From positions 1 through 33,296 of the forward strand of contig DAOVXH010000001.1 of the NCBI GenBank assembly GCA_030636255.1: a stretch of 33,296 nt of DNA, given 5' to 3'. A program made the translations under genes and the position numbers. Position 1 is the first letter of the stretch, and the number at the start of each line of letters is the position of its first letter. Source of the stretch: Methanomassiliicoccales archaeon (lineage in GTDB: Archaea; Thermoplasmatota; Thermoplasmata; SG8-5). The notes below the pieces were generated by a model that ran no database searches, was not told where the DNA came from, and saw only the letters and a list, made by a program, of their open reading frames with translations. This document shows positions 16,267 to 23,981 of this stretch, in pieces.

Positions 16267-18513
16267 TCATGATTTAGATCCAGGATATATAAGTACCACT
16301 GCAACAAGGATTGCGGCTATGGCAATTATTGCAATTACTGCCATTGTAGATGGGTCCTGAGTCTCTGCTTCATGCTCTGAGATTTCCGGATTGAGTGGTG
16401 CGGCATCATCTTCATCAAGAACACCGTCATCATCATCGTCGTCATCCTCATTGTTTCCAATGCCGTCATCATCGGTGTCTGTGTCCTCATTTTCATCCAG
16501 AGGGAATGCGTCTTCAGCATTTTCCACACCATCGCCATCAATGTCTGCATCTTCACCATTATTTGTGCCATCATTGTCAGTGTCCAGTGGCATTGTGTCC
16601 GAGATATCTGGAATTCCATCGCCATCATCGTCCTGGTCCATTGAATTCACAAGTCCATCATTGTCAGTGTCCATTGGGTACGGGTCCTCTGTGGCATCAT
16701 CCAGACCGTCACTGTCATCGTCCAGGTCTGCATTGTCACCTATATCATCACCATCATAGTCTGCCCATTCGGTATCGTCCAGTGGGAAAGCATCCAGATC
16801 ATTGTTAACATCATCGCCATCAATATCCTGGTCTGAATTATCACCAATGTCATCACCATCCAGGTCAGACCATTCGGTGGAGTTCAGTGGGAAGGCATCT
16901 TCATTGTCAGGGACATCGTCATTATCATCATCTTCATCCTCATTGTCACCTGTTTCATCGCCGTCTGTATCTGTGGTTTCATCAGGGTTCAATGGAAAAT
17001 CATCTTCCGAGTCAGGAACACCGTCATCATCGTCATCCAGGTCATCAATATCTGCGGTTCCATCGCCATCAAAATCTTCCAGAACTTCAAATTCTTTCCA
17101 GGCAATATTGTTCAGCTCGGAGCTTTCTTCTATCTCTCCTGCAGGGTCAGCCTCAACGGTTATGTTGTGGGTTCCAATTACCTGGAGCCAGGTAAGACCA
17201 TTTTCCATCCATTCACCTGGTGCAATTGTGTATCTGCTGGAATCCAGCAACTCACCATCCAGGGAAATATTTATCTGGGCATCCACAGCAGTTGCGATAC
17301 CATAATTGTAAACTGCAATTCCAACATGAAGGTCCACACCACCTACCTGGTTACCTGTCAATGTGATGTTCAATGGAGATGCAACCAAATCAGGTAAAGG
17401 CACAGCAACAACCATGAATACAGTATCATTCCAGGCAGTTATGCTGTATGTTGGACATACTGCTGTTATATTTACAGTGAAATCTCCGGTAATATTGGGA
17501 GAATTAATCTGTGCAGCATAATCACCATTGGCATCGGTTGCAACAATCCAGGAATCTCCGGTCTCTGGTATTTCCACTGTGACTTCCAGGCCTGCTGGTG
17601 CCGGTGCTCCGTCCAGTGTCACTGTTCCACTTGCCCATAATTGCTGCTCTGGGAGTGTTGTGGTTGTATTCAAATGCAAACTGGCATCAATTACAGGCAA
17701 AACCACATCAAATTGCGGTTCCGCATATCCAGTTATGCTTCTCACAACAGTATCATTCTGCACCGTGATATTCACTTCATATGAATCAGGGGTGGTTGGT
17801 GCAGTTATTTGAAGACTGTAATTTCCCTCAAGGTCTGTCTTCAGCTCATGGGTGTCGCCTCCTACCTTGATTGTGACATTTGTGGTTTCCATTGGAATTG
17901 TGTTGTTCCATGCCCCGGCCTCGGAATAGGTATGATTTGCAGTTCCATTTATCCATACATCCTGGCCTGGGTAAACTGTTGTAGGTTCAACCTGGGCAGT
18001 TACCTCTGTGTTTGTTGGAGGATTCTGAAATGTTCCCGAATTAATAGTAGCGTTCTCTGGCCACCAGAATACCTGGCCAGTGTCATCTTCAAATGTGATA
18101 TTGTAATTGACATAAATACCAGCCCCCCAGGAATCATCATTCCACCAGGACTTGTACCATAATCCGTATAGATTGCCACCCAAATGATCCATATCATCCT
18201 GGTACCATCCATAACATGCAGGAGAAAACATGGCAAGGCATTCGGCCGGAGTGCAGAATTCATTATTCACCTGGACCCTGACCAGAGGATTATCACTATC
18301 TATCTCTGCATAAATATATAGTTGATCCCCATCATTGCCCCAATCTGGAGTGTCTGGCCATATGAATCCTACGGGATTCTCCGGCACCTGGGTGATATTA
18401 CTCACACTAATAGAATTGGTGGTTGTTGGAATTTCGCTCGCTTGTGCAAGACCTATGAAAAACCCGGACATAAGAAGAAATCCAAGTATCATACTAGCTA
18501 TTCTAAACTTCAT
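16267..18513 (-). CDS. Secreted, C-terminally anchored protein with Ig/CARDB domains and Asp-rich TSP3-like repeats
   Basis: Surface protein of 748 residues. A signal peptide (about 1-26, ending AQASE) is followed by an N-terminal domain with CTPAEC (C87, C92) and C100. Several Ig-like, Big/CARDB-type beta domains follow (about 130-480, including LPDLVASPLNITLTGNQ). Next comes a run of about 230 residues of D-x-D-x-D-G repeats with recurring AFPL/DDT spacers, typical of calcium-binding thrombospondin type 3 repeats. A single C-terminal helix (MAVIAIIAIAAILVAVVLIYP) and a short basic tail end the protein. ATG 18513 is chosen because AGGTGA sits six bases upstream; the GTG at 18522 overlaps that site. 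It is the probable first gene of the operon containing the Fe-S/thioredoxin fusion. A rigid Ca-dependent stalk or adhesin is likely; a partner role in the redox module is inference. Confidence 0.88.
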   Translation of the reverse strand: MKFRIASMILGFLLMSGFFIGLAQASEIPTTTNSISVSNITQVPENPVGFIWPDTPDWGNDGDQLYIYAEIDSDNPLVRVQVNNEFCTPAECLAMFSPACYGWYQDDMDHLGGNLYGLWYKSWWNDDSWGAGIYVNYNITFEDDTGQVFWWPENATINSGTFQNPPTNTEVTAQVEPTTVYPGQDVWINGTANHTYSEAGAWNNTIPMETTNVTIKVGGDTHELKTDLEGNYSLQITAPTTPDSYEVNITVQNDTVVRSITGYAEPQFDVVLPVIDASLHLNTTTTLPEQQLWASGTVTLDGAPAPAGLEVTVEIPETGDSWIVATDANGDYAAQINSPNITGDFTVNITAVCPTYSITAWNDTVFMVVAVPLPDLVASPLNITLTGNQVGGVDLHVGIAVYNYGIATAVDAQINISLDGELLDSSRYTIAPGEWMENGLTWLQVIGTHNITVEADPAGEIEESSELNNIAWKEFEVLEDFDGDGTADIDDLDDDDDGVPDSEDDFPLNPDETTDTDGDETGDNEDEDDDNDDVPDNEDAFPLNSTEWSDLDGDDIGDNSDQDIDGDDVNNDLDAFPLDDTEWADYDGDDIGDNADLDDDSDGLDDATEDPYPMDTDNDGLVNSMDQDDDGDGIPDISDTMPLDTDNDGTNNGEDADIDGDGVENAEDAFPLDENEDTDTDDDGIGNNEDDDDDDDGVLDEDDAAPLNPEISEHEAETQDPSTMAVIAIIAIAAILVAVVLIYPGSKS
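16395..17085 (-). repeat. Asp-rich TSP3-like repeat tract
   Basis: Coding repeat tract within the secreted protein: about nine units built on DxDxDG loops with spacers such as AFPLN/D and DTEW/STEW. On the plus strand it appears as imperfect tandem cat/tca triplets, with a stretch coding eight consecutive Asp near 16425-16450. It explains the Ser- and His-rich plus-strand open frames across the region, which are shadows. Such tracts are prone to unit gain and loss. Confidence 0.85.
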
Positions 18514-18562
18514 TATATTCACCTATTTTTAATGGAATTTGTGAGAGATTAAGTATTTCAAA

Positions 18563-18605
18563 TATTAAAAGATGAGAGAGGGGACAGTGCCCCCCATCTC
18601 ATTAT
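18563..18605 (-). terminator. Possible 3'-end hairpin after the thioredoxin/Omp28-like gene
   Basis: On the minus strand, just past the stop, a G-run and a C-run flank CACTG, with GAGA/TCTC able to extend the stem across a small bulge, followed by CATCTTTTAAT. The stem is imperfect and the T-run short, so this is a weak intrinsic-terminator candidate. Confidence 0.4.
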
Positions 18606-21023
18606 TTAGACGTCTACAGTCCAGATTACAAATGCATCTACATGTATCCAGTATGCATTACCCTCTGCCAGGTCTACCTGAGTCAAATCACTCTCGTCAA
18701 CAATATATGGTGATGCTGCCTGGTATTCTGCAATCCTATCTGCTCCAGTTCCAAGCAATGAGTCAAAGGCATTTTCACCAATTGCTGATGGATATCCAAC
18801 AAGATTCCAGCCAGGATAGAGCGTGACTCCCACCGGGGCTGCCGAGTAATCGCCATCAATGCCTGTTGTCAGGACTCCGCCATCATGGGCAGTCAAGTGA
18901 AGCCAAATACCCATGCTGTTGGTGAGCATTGGCATGTCACTGAGACCAGGGCTATTTCTGCTGTGTGTCCTCCAAGGATGAAGTGTGTCATTTGCATCAA
19001 ACCACTTGGCAATATCCCATGTTGTGCCTCCATCTGCATCTGTAAGTACTGTCTCAATATCCCCGGTCATAGCATATGGGAATGAGACAAATACCCAGCT
19101 TCCTGGGCCTGCTGCTACAGGAATCGGAATGTCATACGGAGCCAAGATAGGTTCCACACCGGAGCCTATGGTGAAATCAAAATTGCTTATATCTTCGGTT
19201 ACCAAACTCTCTGAGTCTGTGGCAACTACCCTTATCCTGCAGACAGACGAATCAATACTTGGTGTTGTCCAATAGTGAATTCCATCATTGACAGTTCCGG
19301 TTGTGATTGCCTGCCATGTTGCTGTTGGGTAATCCGTACAATAATAGATGTCTATTCCATTTTCAGGAATATCAACATCATGTGCATCCCATCGGATGAT
19401 TACATCCTCTGCCTGGGCAAATGTCTCGCCGCCATTGGGGAACGTGACTTCAACCTCTGGAGGTATTGCCGCATTCTGCCAGGTTAGAATTCTTGTTAGA
19501 ACAGTTTCATCATCAGAATCTGCATCGATGGTATCGGTCATGACGAAATAATCACCGCCAAAGAATACTGTCCTTCCACCGCCTGAGTGAATCGAACGAA
19601 CTGCCATGTTTGGACCATTGTCATAAGTGAAACAGACAGTGCCACCTATTTCTGCGGTAATAGAGTCTGGAGTACCTGCACTGGTGTTCACAGGAAGACC
19701 CGAAAGTCCGTCACCAATTGGATCGCTTGCAATACCATTGAATGATGTACCACCGGAATCACCTGCAGCAAATGAGGTTTTGAAATTCGTTTGAAGCCAT
19801 GAGTTCCAGCCATTGGAATTTGCGTCCTCAGCTATGTTTGAACCTGTGAGGAATGCATTACCACCGCCAATCAAATAGTCCTGAAGATTAGTTCTGTCTG
19901 CCACATCAAGTGTTGTGGTATCAGGGCCAGTATACCAGATTACAGTTGAATATTTCTGTAGGTCTGCCAGGGTAGGCATGGTCTTAACATTTAGAAGGGC
20001 TGTATCAGTTGCTTCAATTGTGTCCCAGGTTCTGGCCTTTACTCCAATTTTAACCAGTTCTTCTACAATATAGTCTGCATTGTCATCAATGGCATCGGTT
20101 CCATCACCATTAACCAGTAAAACCTCTGCATCCACAAATTCGTGCTTGGCTGCTTGAAGTATCGGAAAATTGTGATAGGTATCTTTACCTTGTTTGTAAT
20201 CGTAATTTGTTGTGGATTGAACCATTGTAACTGCGGAAATATCTCTGGGATCCATGTCAGGATACCATGCGGGGTCAAGTGCAAATGAGATATTGTACTC
20301 AAGGTGTGTCCCAACACCGATTCCGCCAGGAAGGGCTATAGGATCTAGGATATCCCTGCAAACGCCATTGTAAACCCTGTGATGGCCATATACTTCATTT
20401 GTATTGGCATCGAAGTGATGTTTTGTGGATTCCATTATCACAGTGGTGAGTTCCAGGGAGCTTTCTGTAGGAACATCAGTAAAATCAAGGATAACATGCA
20501 GATTGCCGTTCAATCCCTCGATATCTCCCTCAATATCAATTGTGCATGGGGCTCCTGCTCCTGCGCCAGTTGTTTCCTCTAGGTAGTCGGCTTTGTCAGC
20601 AACATATACATCATATTTATCATAACCTCCAGAGCCCCTTAAGTGTATATCTGTGTACGGGCCACCGCCATCAAATATTACAGATGGAATTCCAGGAACT
20701 GCGTATTTATTTGCCCTAGGAATTACATCTGGAACGGTAAATTCATCAGATGTGTGGTATTCAATTATTATGGGCCCATTTGGGTAATATTCTTCATATA
20801 ATCTTTCCATTGAATGTGTCTGTGTTGGACAATAAGGACACCAATCAGATGTGAATTGTTCGACAACTACAGTTCTGGGAGAAGAACCTGCATATATCAC
20901 TGGTGGCTCGTCAATTACATCAACTGAAGTCTCGCCTGTATCTGTTCCCGCACTCACCAACGCTAACCCACTCATAATCATAGAGATAGCAAGTATGCTT
21001 GCCATCAACTTAATACCCTTCAT
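18606..21023 (-). CDS. Secreted thioredoxin/Omp28-like multidomain surface protein
   Basis: Exported protein of 805 residues. A signal peptide (about 1-26) precedes a thioredoxin-fold domain with CPYC at 62-65 and a cis-Pro motif (VPGIPSVIFDGGG, about 109-121). The layout resembles Omp28-related thioredoxin-like proteins up to about 295. Next come a flavodoxin/glutamine-amidotransferase-like segment (about 298-530, DAEVLLVNGDG ... IGGGNAFLTGS), an Ig-like FPNGGE domain (about 535-635), and a 165-residue C-terminal domain shared with the large protease at 26446-31485. No C-terminal helix is present, so the tail domain may attach it to the surface. The start is ATG 21023 with GGAGG at 21031-21035; a TTG three bases earlier is too close to that site. 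Extracellular disulfide exchange is suggested by CPYC but untested. Confidence 0.88.
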   Translation of the reverse strand: MKGIKLMASILAISMIMSGLALVSAGTDTGETSVDVIDEPPVIYAGSSPRTVVVEQFTSDWCPYCPTQTHSMERLYEEYYPNGPIIIEYHTSDEFTVPDVIPRANKYAVPGIPSVIFDGGGPYTDIHLRGSGGYDKYDVYVADKADYLEETTGAGAGAPCTIDIEGDIEGLNGNLHVILDFTDVPTESSLELTTVIMESTKHHFDANTNEVYGHHRVYNGVCRDILDPIALPGGIGVGTHLEYNISFALDPAWYPDMDPRDISAVTMVQSTTNYDYKQGKDTYHNFPILQAAKHEFVDAEVLLVNGDGTDAIDDNADYIVEELVKIGVKARTWDTIEATDTALLNVKTMPTLADLQKYSTVIWYTGPDTTTLDVADRTNLQDYLIGGGNAFLTGSNIAEDANSNGWNSWLQTNFKTSFAAGDSGGTSFNGIASDPIGDGLSGLPVNTSAGTPDSITAEIGGTVCFTYDNGPNMAVRSIHSGGGRTVFFGGDYFVMTDTIDADSDDETVLTRILTWQNAAIPPEVEVTFPNGGETFAQAEDVIIRWDAHDVDIPENGIDIYYCTDYPTATWQAITTGTVNDGIHYWTTPSIDSSVCRIRVVATDSESLVTEDISNFDFTIGSGVEPILAPYDIPIPVAAGPGSWVFVSFPYAMTGDIETVLTDADGGTTWDIAKWFDANDTLHPWRTHSRNSPGLSDMPMLTNSMGIWLHLTAHDGGVLTTGIDGDYSAAPVGVTLYPGWNLVGYPSAIGENAFDSLLGTGADRIAEYQAASPYIVDESDLTQVDLAEGNAYWIHVDAFVIWTVDV
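18609..19103 (-). repeat. Copy 1 of shared 165-residue C-terminal surface domain
   Basis: Codes the last 165 residues of the thioredoxin/Omp28-like protein. Hand alignment to the end of the protease (26449-26943) gives about 113 identities over about 165 residues with two one-residue gaps. Identical blocks include TTWDIAKW, LSDMP, PGWNLVGYPS and GNAYWIHVDA. The DNA is visibly similar as well. Confidence 0.85.
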
Positions 21024-21053
21024 CAATTTTCCTCCAATCTCTTATTCTTATTA

Positions 21054-21114
21054 TGTTAACAAGGAGCAAAAATGAATTTGCGCCTCTTAACAATTGTTTA
21101 GTTAACACGTGTTA
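21054..21114. promoter_or_regulatory. Cluster of three palindromes between the surface protein and HTH regulator genes
   Basis: TGTTAACA (21054-21061), AACAATTGTT (21089-21098) and TAACACGTGTTA (21103-21114) are perfect palindromes sharing the half-site TTAACA or its relatives. The centres are 36 and 15 bp apart. They lie upstream of the start of the minus-strand surface protein and before the plus-strand regulator promoter. This suggests operators for a dimeric regulator, possibly the adjacent HTH protein. Confidence 0.5.
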
Positions 21115-21193
21115 TTTTGGCTTTAATATTTAACCTTTCTCGCAGACATTTTCAAAAACCTCAATAATTGATAGACGCCTATGGCAGAAACAC

Positions 21194-21205
21194 TTATATT
21201 TAATA
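21194..21205 (+). promoter_or_regulatory. Candidate TATA box of the HTH regulator gene
   Basis: TTATATTTAATA lies 28-39 bp before the ATG at 21233 and would give a start near 21222, right at the GGAGG of 21221-21225. The leader would be very short. Confidence 0.45.
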
Positions 21206-21232
21206 AGAAAATGTGAAGATGGAGGCTTGAAA

Positions 21233-21604
21233 ATGACTGTCGCATGTGAAAAAATGGTAAGGTATGTTCTTCCCTGGATAAGAAAAGAATTCTCCATTAT
21301 AATGGTCAATGAATTGAAATTATCCCAGGTAAAGGTAGCAAAAAAACTGGAGGTCACTGAGCCTGCCATATCACAGTATCTTTCTTCAAAGAGGGGAGAT
21401 GAGATTAAAATTGAGGATGAGAAGATTGTAATTGCAGTCAGAGAGGCAGCCATTCGGATAAGTGATGACAATAGTGGCCTAAGCAGAGAGATATGCCAGA
21501 TTTGCAGATTAATAAGAATTTCAAATGCCATTCCAGATGTGTACAGGCCAAAGGTCGGTGCAGTGGAAGAGTTTGATGAATGTGTCTGTGATACATTCGA
21601 ATAA
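21233..21604 (+). CDS. XRE-like HTH transcriptional regulator with C-terminal cysteines
   Basis: Small DNA-binding protein, 123 residues. A helix-turn-helix spans about 30-55 (LSQVKVAKKLEVTEPAISQYL, then SSKRG), followed by a helical segment. The C-terminal part has C88 and C91 (CQIC) and C117 and C119 (CVC), plus C5 at the N-terminus. The paired cysteines could bind metal or an Fe-S cluster, or act as a thiol switch; this is inference. ATG 21233 is chosen because GGAGG (21221-21225) is seven bases upstream; the TTG at 21227 is one base from it. It is divergent from the thioredoxin/Omp28-like gene across a palindrome-bearing spacer, so it may regulate that gene and itself. Its TAA abuts the stop of the convergent small gene. 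Confidence 0.85.
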   Translation: MTVACEKMVRYVLPWIRKEFSIIMVNELKLSQVKVAKKLEVTEPAISQYLSSKRGDEIKIEDEKIVIAVREAAIRISDDNSGLSREICQICRLIRISNAIPDVYRPKVGAVEEFDECVCDTFE

Positions 21605-21844
21605 TCACAATACCATAATTACCAGAGTTATAACCATAACTACGAAAGAGGCAATGGCAATTATTGCCCTTACCCAGTTGGGGTCCTTGTGCCATGGAAT
21701 TTTTATTGGAACAGAAGGTGATTCAGGATGAATAGCTGCTTTCGGATCATTATCTGGAGGCAAACCTGCCTTTGCCCTGGCCTTCTCTGCCTTGACCTGG
21801 GCCTTGAATCTTTTTTTCTGTATTTTTTCTTGGTCCGAACCCAT
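21605..21844 (-). CDS. Small tail-anchored membrane protein
   Basis: A 79-residue protein of unknown function. The first half is highly charged and Lys/Ala-rich (KKRFKAQVKAEKARAKAG), likely helical and cytoplasmic. A Pro-rich linker with WHKDPNWVR follows, then a single C-terminal helix (AIIAIASFVVMVITLVIMVL) that runs to the last residue. This is a tail-anchored layout. ATG 21844 lacks a strong ribosome binding site; TTTAATATT at about 21872-21880 is a possible TATA element. The gene ends exactly where the convergent HTH gene ends. The intact frame and sensible protein architecture support a real gene. Confidence 0.7.
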   Translation of the reverse strand: MGSDQEKIQKKRFKAQVKAEKARAKAGLPPDNDPKAAIHPESPSVPIKIPWHKDPNWVRAIIAIASFVVMVITLVIMVL

Positions 21845-21930
21845 TTAATTCACACAAGTAAAATTGCATTTGAATATTAAACTATTTGCTATGTTCATTG
21901 CATTGATACTTTCGGTCATCTCCCAAAGGT

Positions 21931-21940
21931 GTTTATATAT
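21931..21940 (+). promoter_or_regulatory. TATA box of the XPD-type helicase gene, leaderless spacing
   Basis: GTTTATATAT ends 22 bp before ATG 21962. Archaeal transcription begins about 24-28 bp after the box centre, which falls on that ATG. The upstream in-frame GTG at 21929 overlaps this box and is excluded as a start. Confidence 0.65.
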
Positions 21941-21961
21941 CTCAATCCCCATTCTTGCGTG

Positions 21962-23854
21962 ATGGCGAAGAAAACCTGGCAATTATTTCCATATGAGCCC
22001 CGGCCAAATCAGAAGATTATAATGGAGCATATCTGCAATATCCTTGAAAAAAAGAGCCACCTAATTGCAGAGTCTGGCACAGGTTCAGGAAAGACAATCT
22101 GCTCCATTGCCCCATCTGTGGAATATTCTTTGAAACATAAGAAAAAAGTACTTTATCTAACAAGGACAAATTCTCAGCAAAAGCAGGTAATAATTGAGTT
22201 GAGGAAGATTCAAGATAAGAAAAAAATATTCGGAATTGGAATGCAGGGACGCAAGAACATGTGTCCATTGCTGGATGACCGCCCGGACCTGGAAAAGGGA
22301 AGTGCAGAAGAACTTTCAAAGATCTGTGGGGACCTGAAGAAGGCCAGCATTGACGGTGGGAAGGGATGTAAATATTATTCCAATCTTCTAAACCATGACA
22401 TTGATGATGTCCGGGCATTGGCAAAGAGAGACATTCCAGCAGTTGAGGAGTTTGTTGGCCTGTGCAAGGAATATGGAGACGTGTGCCCCTACGAGGCAAA
22501 TAAATTGCTCTTGAAGGAGGCAATTGTTATTACTGCGCCATACATTTATTTTTTCAGTCCGATAATAAGACGCGCATTACTGGATTGGATGAATGTACAT
22601 ATTTCAGACCTGATAGTTATCGTGGACGAGGCCCATAACCTTTCAGACTATGCCAGAGAATTATATTCCCGGGAACTCACTGTCCGGGCCCTGGAATTGG
22701 CTGCTCTGGAGAGCCAGGACATTGGAAATCCACAGCTTACCACCGACCTTGACCTTTCAGGAGCCTGCAATATGATGCAGAACCTTATTCAGTCCACAGC
22801 TTCGGAATATGTTATTGACGATGATGGCCTGGTTCCTCCAACCGAGATACGGGAACAACTAATGAGTCGTTTGAAGGGCACAAGTCGTGAAGTTCAGGTG
22901 ATGATTATGAACATGGTGACCCATGGGGACATAGTGCGGGAAACTAAAAGAAAAAAAGGAAAATTGCCGCGCTCACACATCTTCAAAACTGCTACTTTTT
23001 TGCAGGACTGGGTAATGCTGGAAGAATCTGAATATGCGAAGCTTGTATCTGCAGGGGACAATCCGCAGCTTGAGGCCTACTGCCTGAATCCTGCCAAGGC
23101 CACCGGCATTCTCAATGATTGCCACAGTTCCATACATCTTTCAGGAACCATTAATCCCATTATGGAATACAGAGATTCCATTGGTTTACCTCAGGACACA
23201 GACTGCCTCAGCCTGCCAAGCCCCTTTGATAAGAAAAACCGTCTTGTGATATTCACAGATGATATGACAACAAAATATGATACACTGGCCCAGGACGAGG
23301 AAATGATTCCCAATATGAAAAAATTAATATGTGAAATATTTGATAAATATCACAGAAACACTATCATATTTTTTCCTAGCTTCTCACTATTGGCAAGGTT
23401 CTCTGATATTGCTGCCGAGACCAAAAGGGATGTATACTTTGAGGAACAGGGCATGAGCCAGGAAGAACTCATGAGCACAGTTAAGAACTTCAAATTGAAA
23501 GAAGGGGCAATTATGTTCGCAGTCATGGGCGGCAGAATTTCCGAGGGCATTGATTTTCCAGATAGGGAATTGGAGATTGCCATTCTGGTGGGCATACCAT
23601 TCCCAAAACCAACTGCAAAGCATCGCTCTCTTTTGAATTATTATGACAGAAAGTTCGGCAAGGGATGGGAATATACAGTCAAGGCACCAACAGTTCGAAA
23701 GATGATGCAGAGTATTGGCCGTTTGCTCCGCCGGGAGTCTGATAGAGGAGTGGCCCTGATATTGGATTCCAGAATAACACAGTTCAAGAACGAGATTCCG
23801 GAAGCTAGCATTACAGAGAAGCCAATAGAGGATATAGAATTATTTTTTAATTGA
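21962..23854 (+). CDS. XPD/Rad3-family Fe-S DNA helicase
   Basis: ATP-dependent 5'-3' superfamily 2 DNA helicase related to XPD and DinG, acting in repair or recombination. From ATG 21962 it has 630 residues, typical of archaeal XPD. SGTGSGKT (Walker A) is at 38-45 and VDEAH (Walker B/DEAH) at 221-225. Motif V/VI segments GGRISEGIDFP and QSIGRLLRRESDRG lie near the C-terminus. Cysteines at about 101, 122, 136 and 175 between motifs Ia and II fit the four ligands of the 4Fe-4S domain; C168 is extra. Spacing from the TATA box predicts a leaderless mRNA, consistent with the lack of a ribosome binding site. In archaea XPD is not tied to a TFIIH complex. Confidence 0.93.
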   Translation: MAKKTWQLFPYEPRPNQKIIMEHICNILEKKSHLIAESGTGSGKTICSIAPSVEYSLKHKKKVLYLTRTNSQQKQVIIELRKIQDKKKIFGIGMQGRKNMCPLLDDRPDLEKGSAEELSKICGDLKKASIDGGKGCKYYSNLLNHDIDDVRALAKRDIPAVEEFVGLCKEYGDVCPYEANKLLLKEAIVITAPYIYFFSPIIRRALLDWMNVHISDLIVIVDEAHNLSDYARELYSRELTVRALELAALESQDIGNPQLTTDLDLSGACNMMQNLIQSTASEYVIDDDGLVPPTEIREQLMSRLKGTSREVQVMIMNMVTHGDIVRETKRKKGKLPRSHIFKTATFLQDWVMLEESEYAKLVSAGDNPQLEAYCLNPAKATGILNDCHSSIHLSGTINPIMEYRDSIGLPQDTDCLSLPSPFDKKNRLVIFTDDMTTKYDTLAQDEEMIPNMKKLICEIFDKYHRNTIIFFPSFSLLARFSDIAAETKRDVYFEEQGMSQEELMSTVKNFKLKEGAIMFAVMGGRISEGIDFPDRELEIAILVGIPFPKPTAKHRSLLNYYDRKFGKGWEYTVKAPTVRKMMQSIGRLLRRESDRGVALILDSRITQFKNEIPEASITEKPIEDIELFFN

Positions 23855-23957
23855 GCTGAACCTTATTTATATTCAACATATTAACAATAAATAAATACGT
23901 GGTTCGCAATCACCAGAGGGTAATGTAAGTTTAATGCTTTCAAATACTATCAATTGT

Positions 23958-23968
23958 AAAAGTTAGGA
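23958..23968 (+). promoter_or_regulatory. Copy 1 of the AAAAGTTAGGA motif
   Basis: AAAAGTTAGGA lies 13 bp before the coiled-coil gene at 23982. The same 11 bases recur at 24961-24971, with a 10-base inverted copy at 24928-24937. The gap 23855-23981 also has AT-rich TATA-like stretches, and TAGGGG is close to the start codon. Confidence 0.45.
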
Positions 23969-23981
23969 CGGTAGGGGAAAA

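Noticed and set aside
16391..16808. Long plus-strand open frames rich in Ser or His
   Set aside because: They are complementary-strand shadows of the Asp codons in the TSP3-like tract; composition is explained by tca/cat triplets, and no start signal or known domain is present.
21929..21961. N-terminal extension of the XPD-type helicase from GTG 21929
   Set aside because: It overlaps the TATA box, and the spacing of that box predicts transcription starting at ATG 21962.
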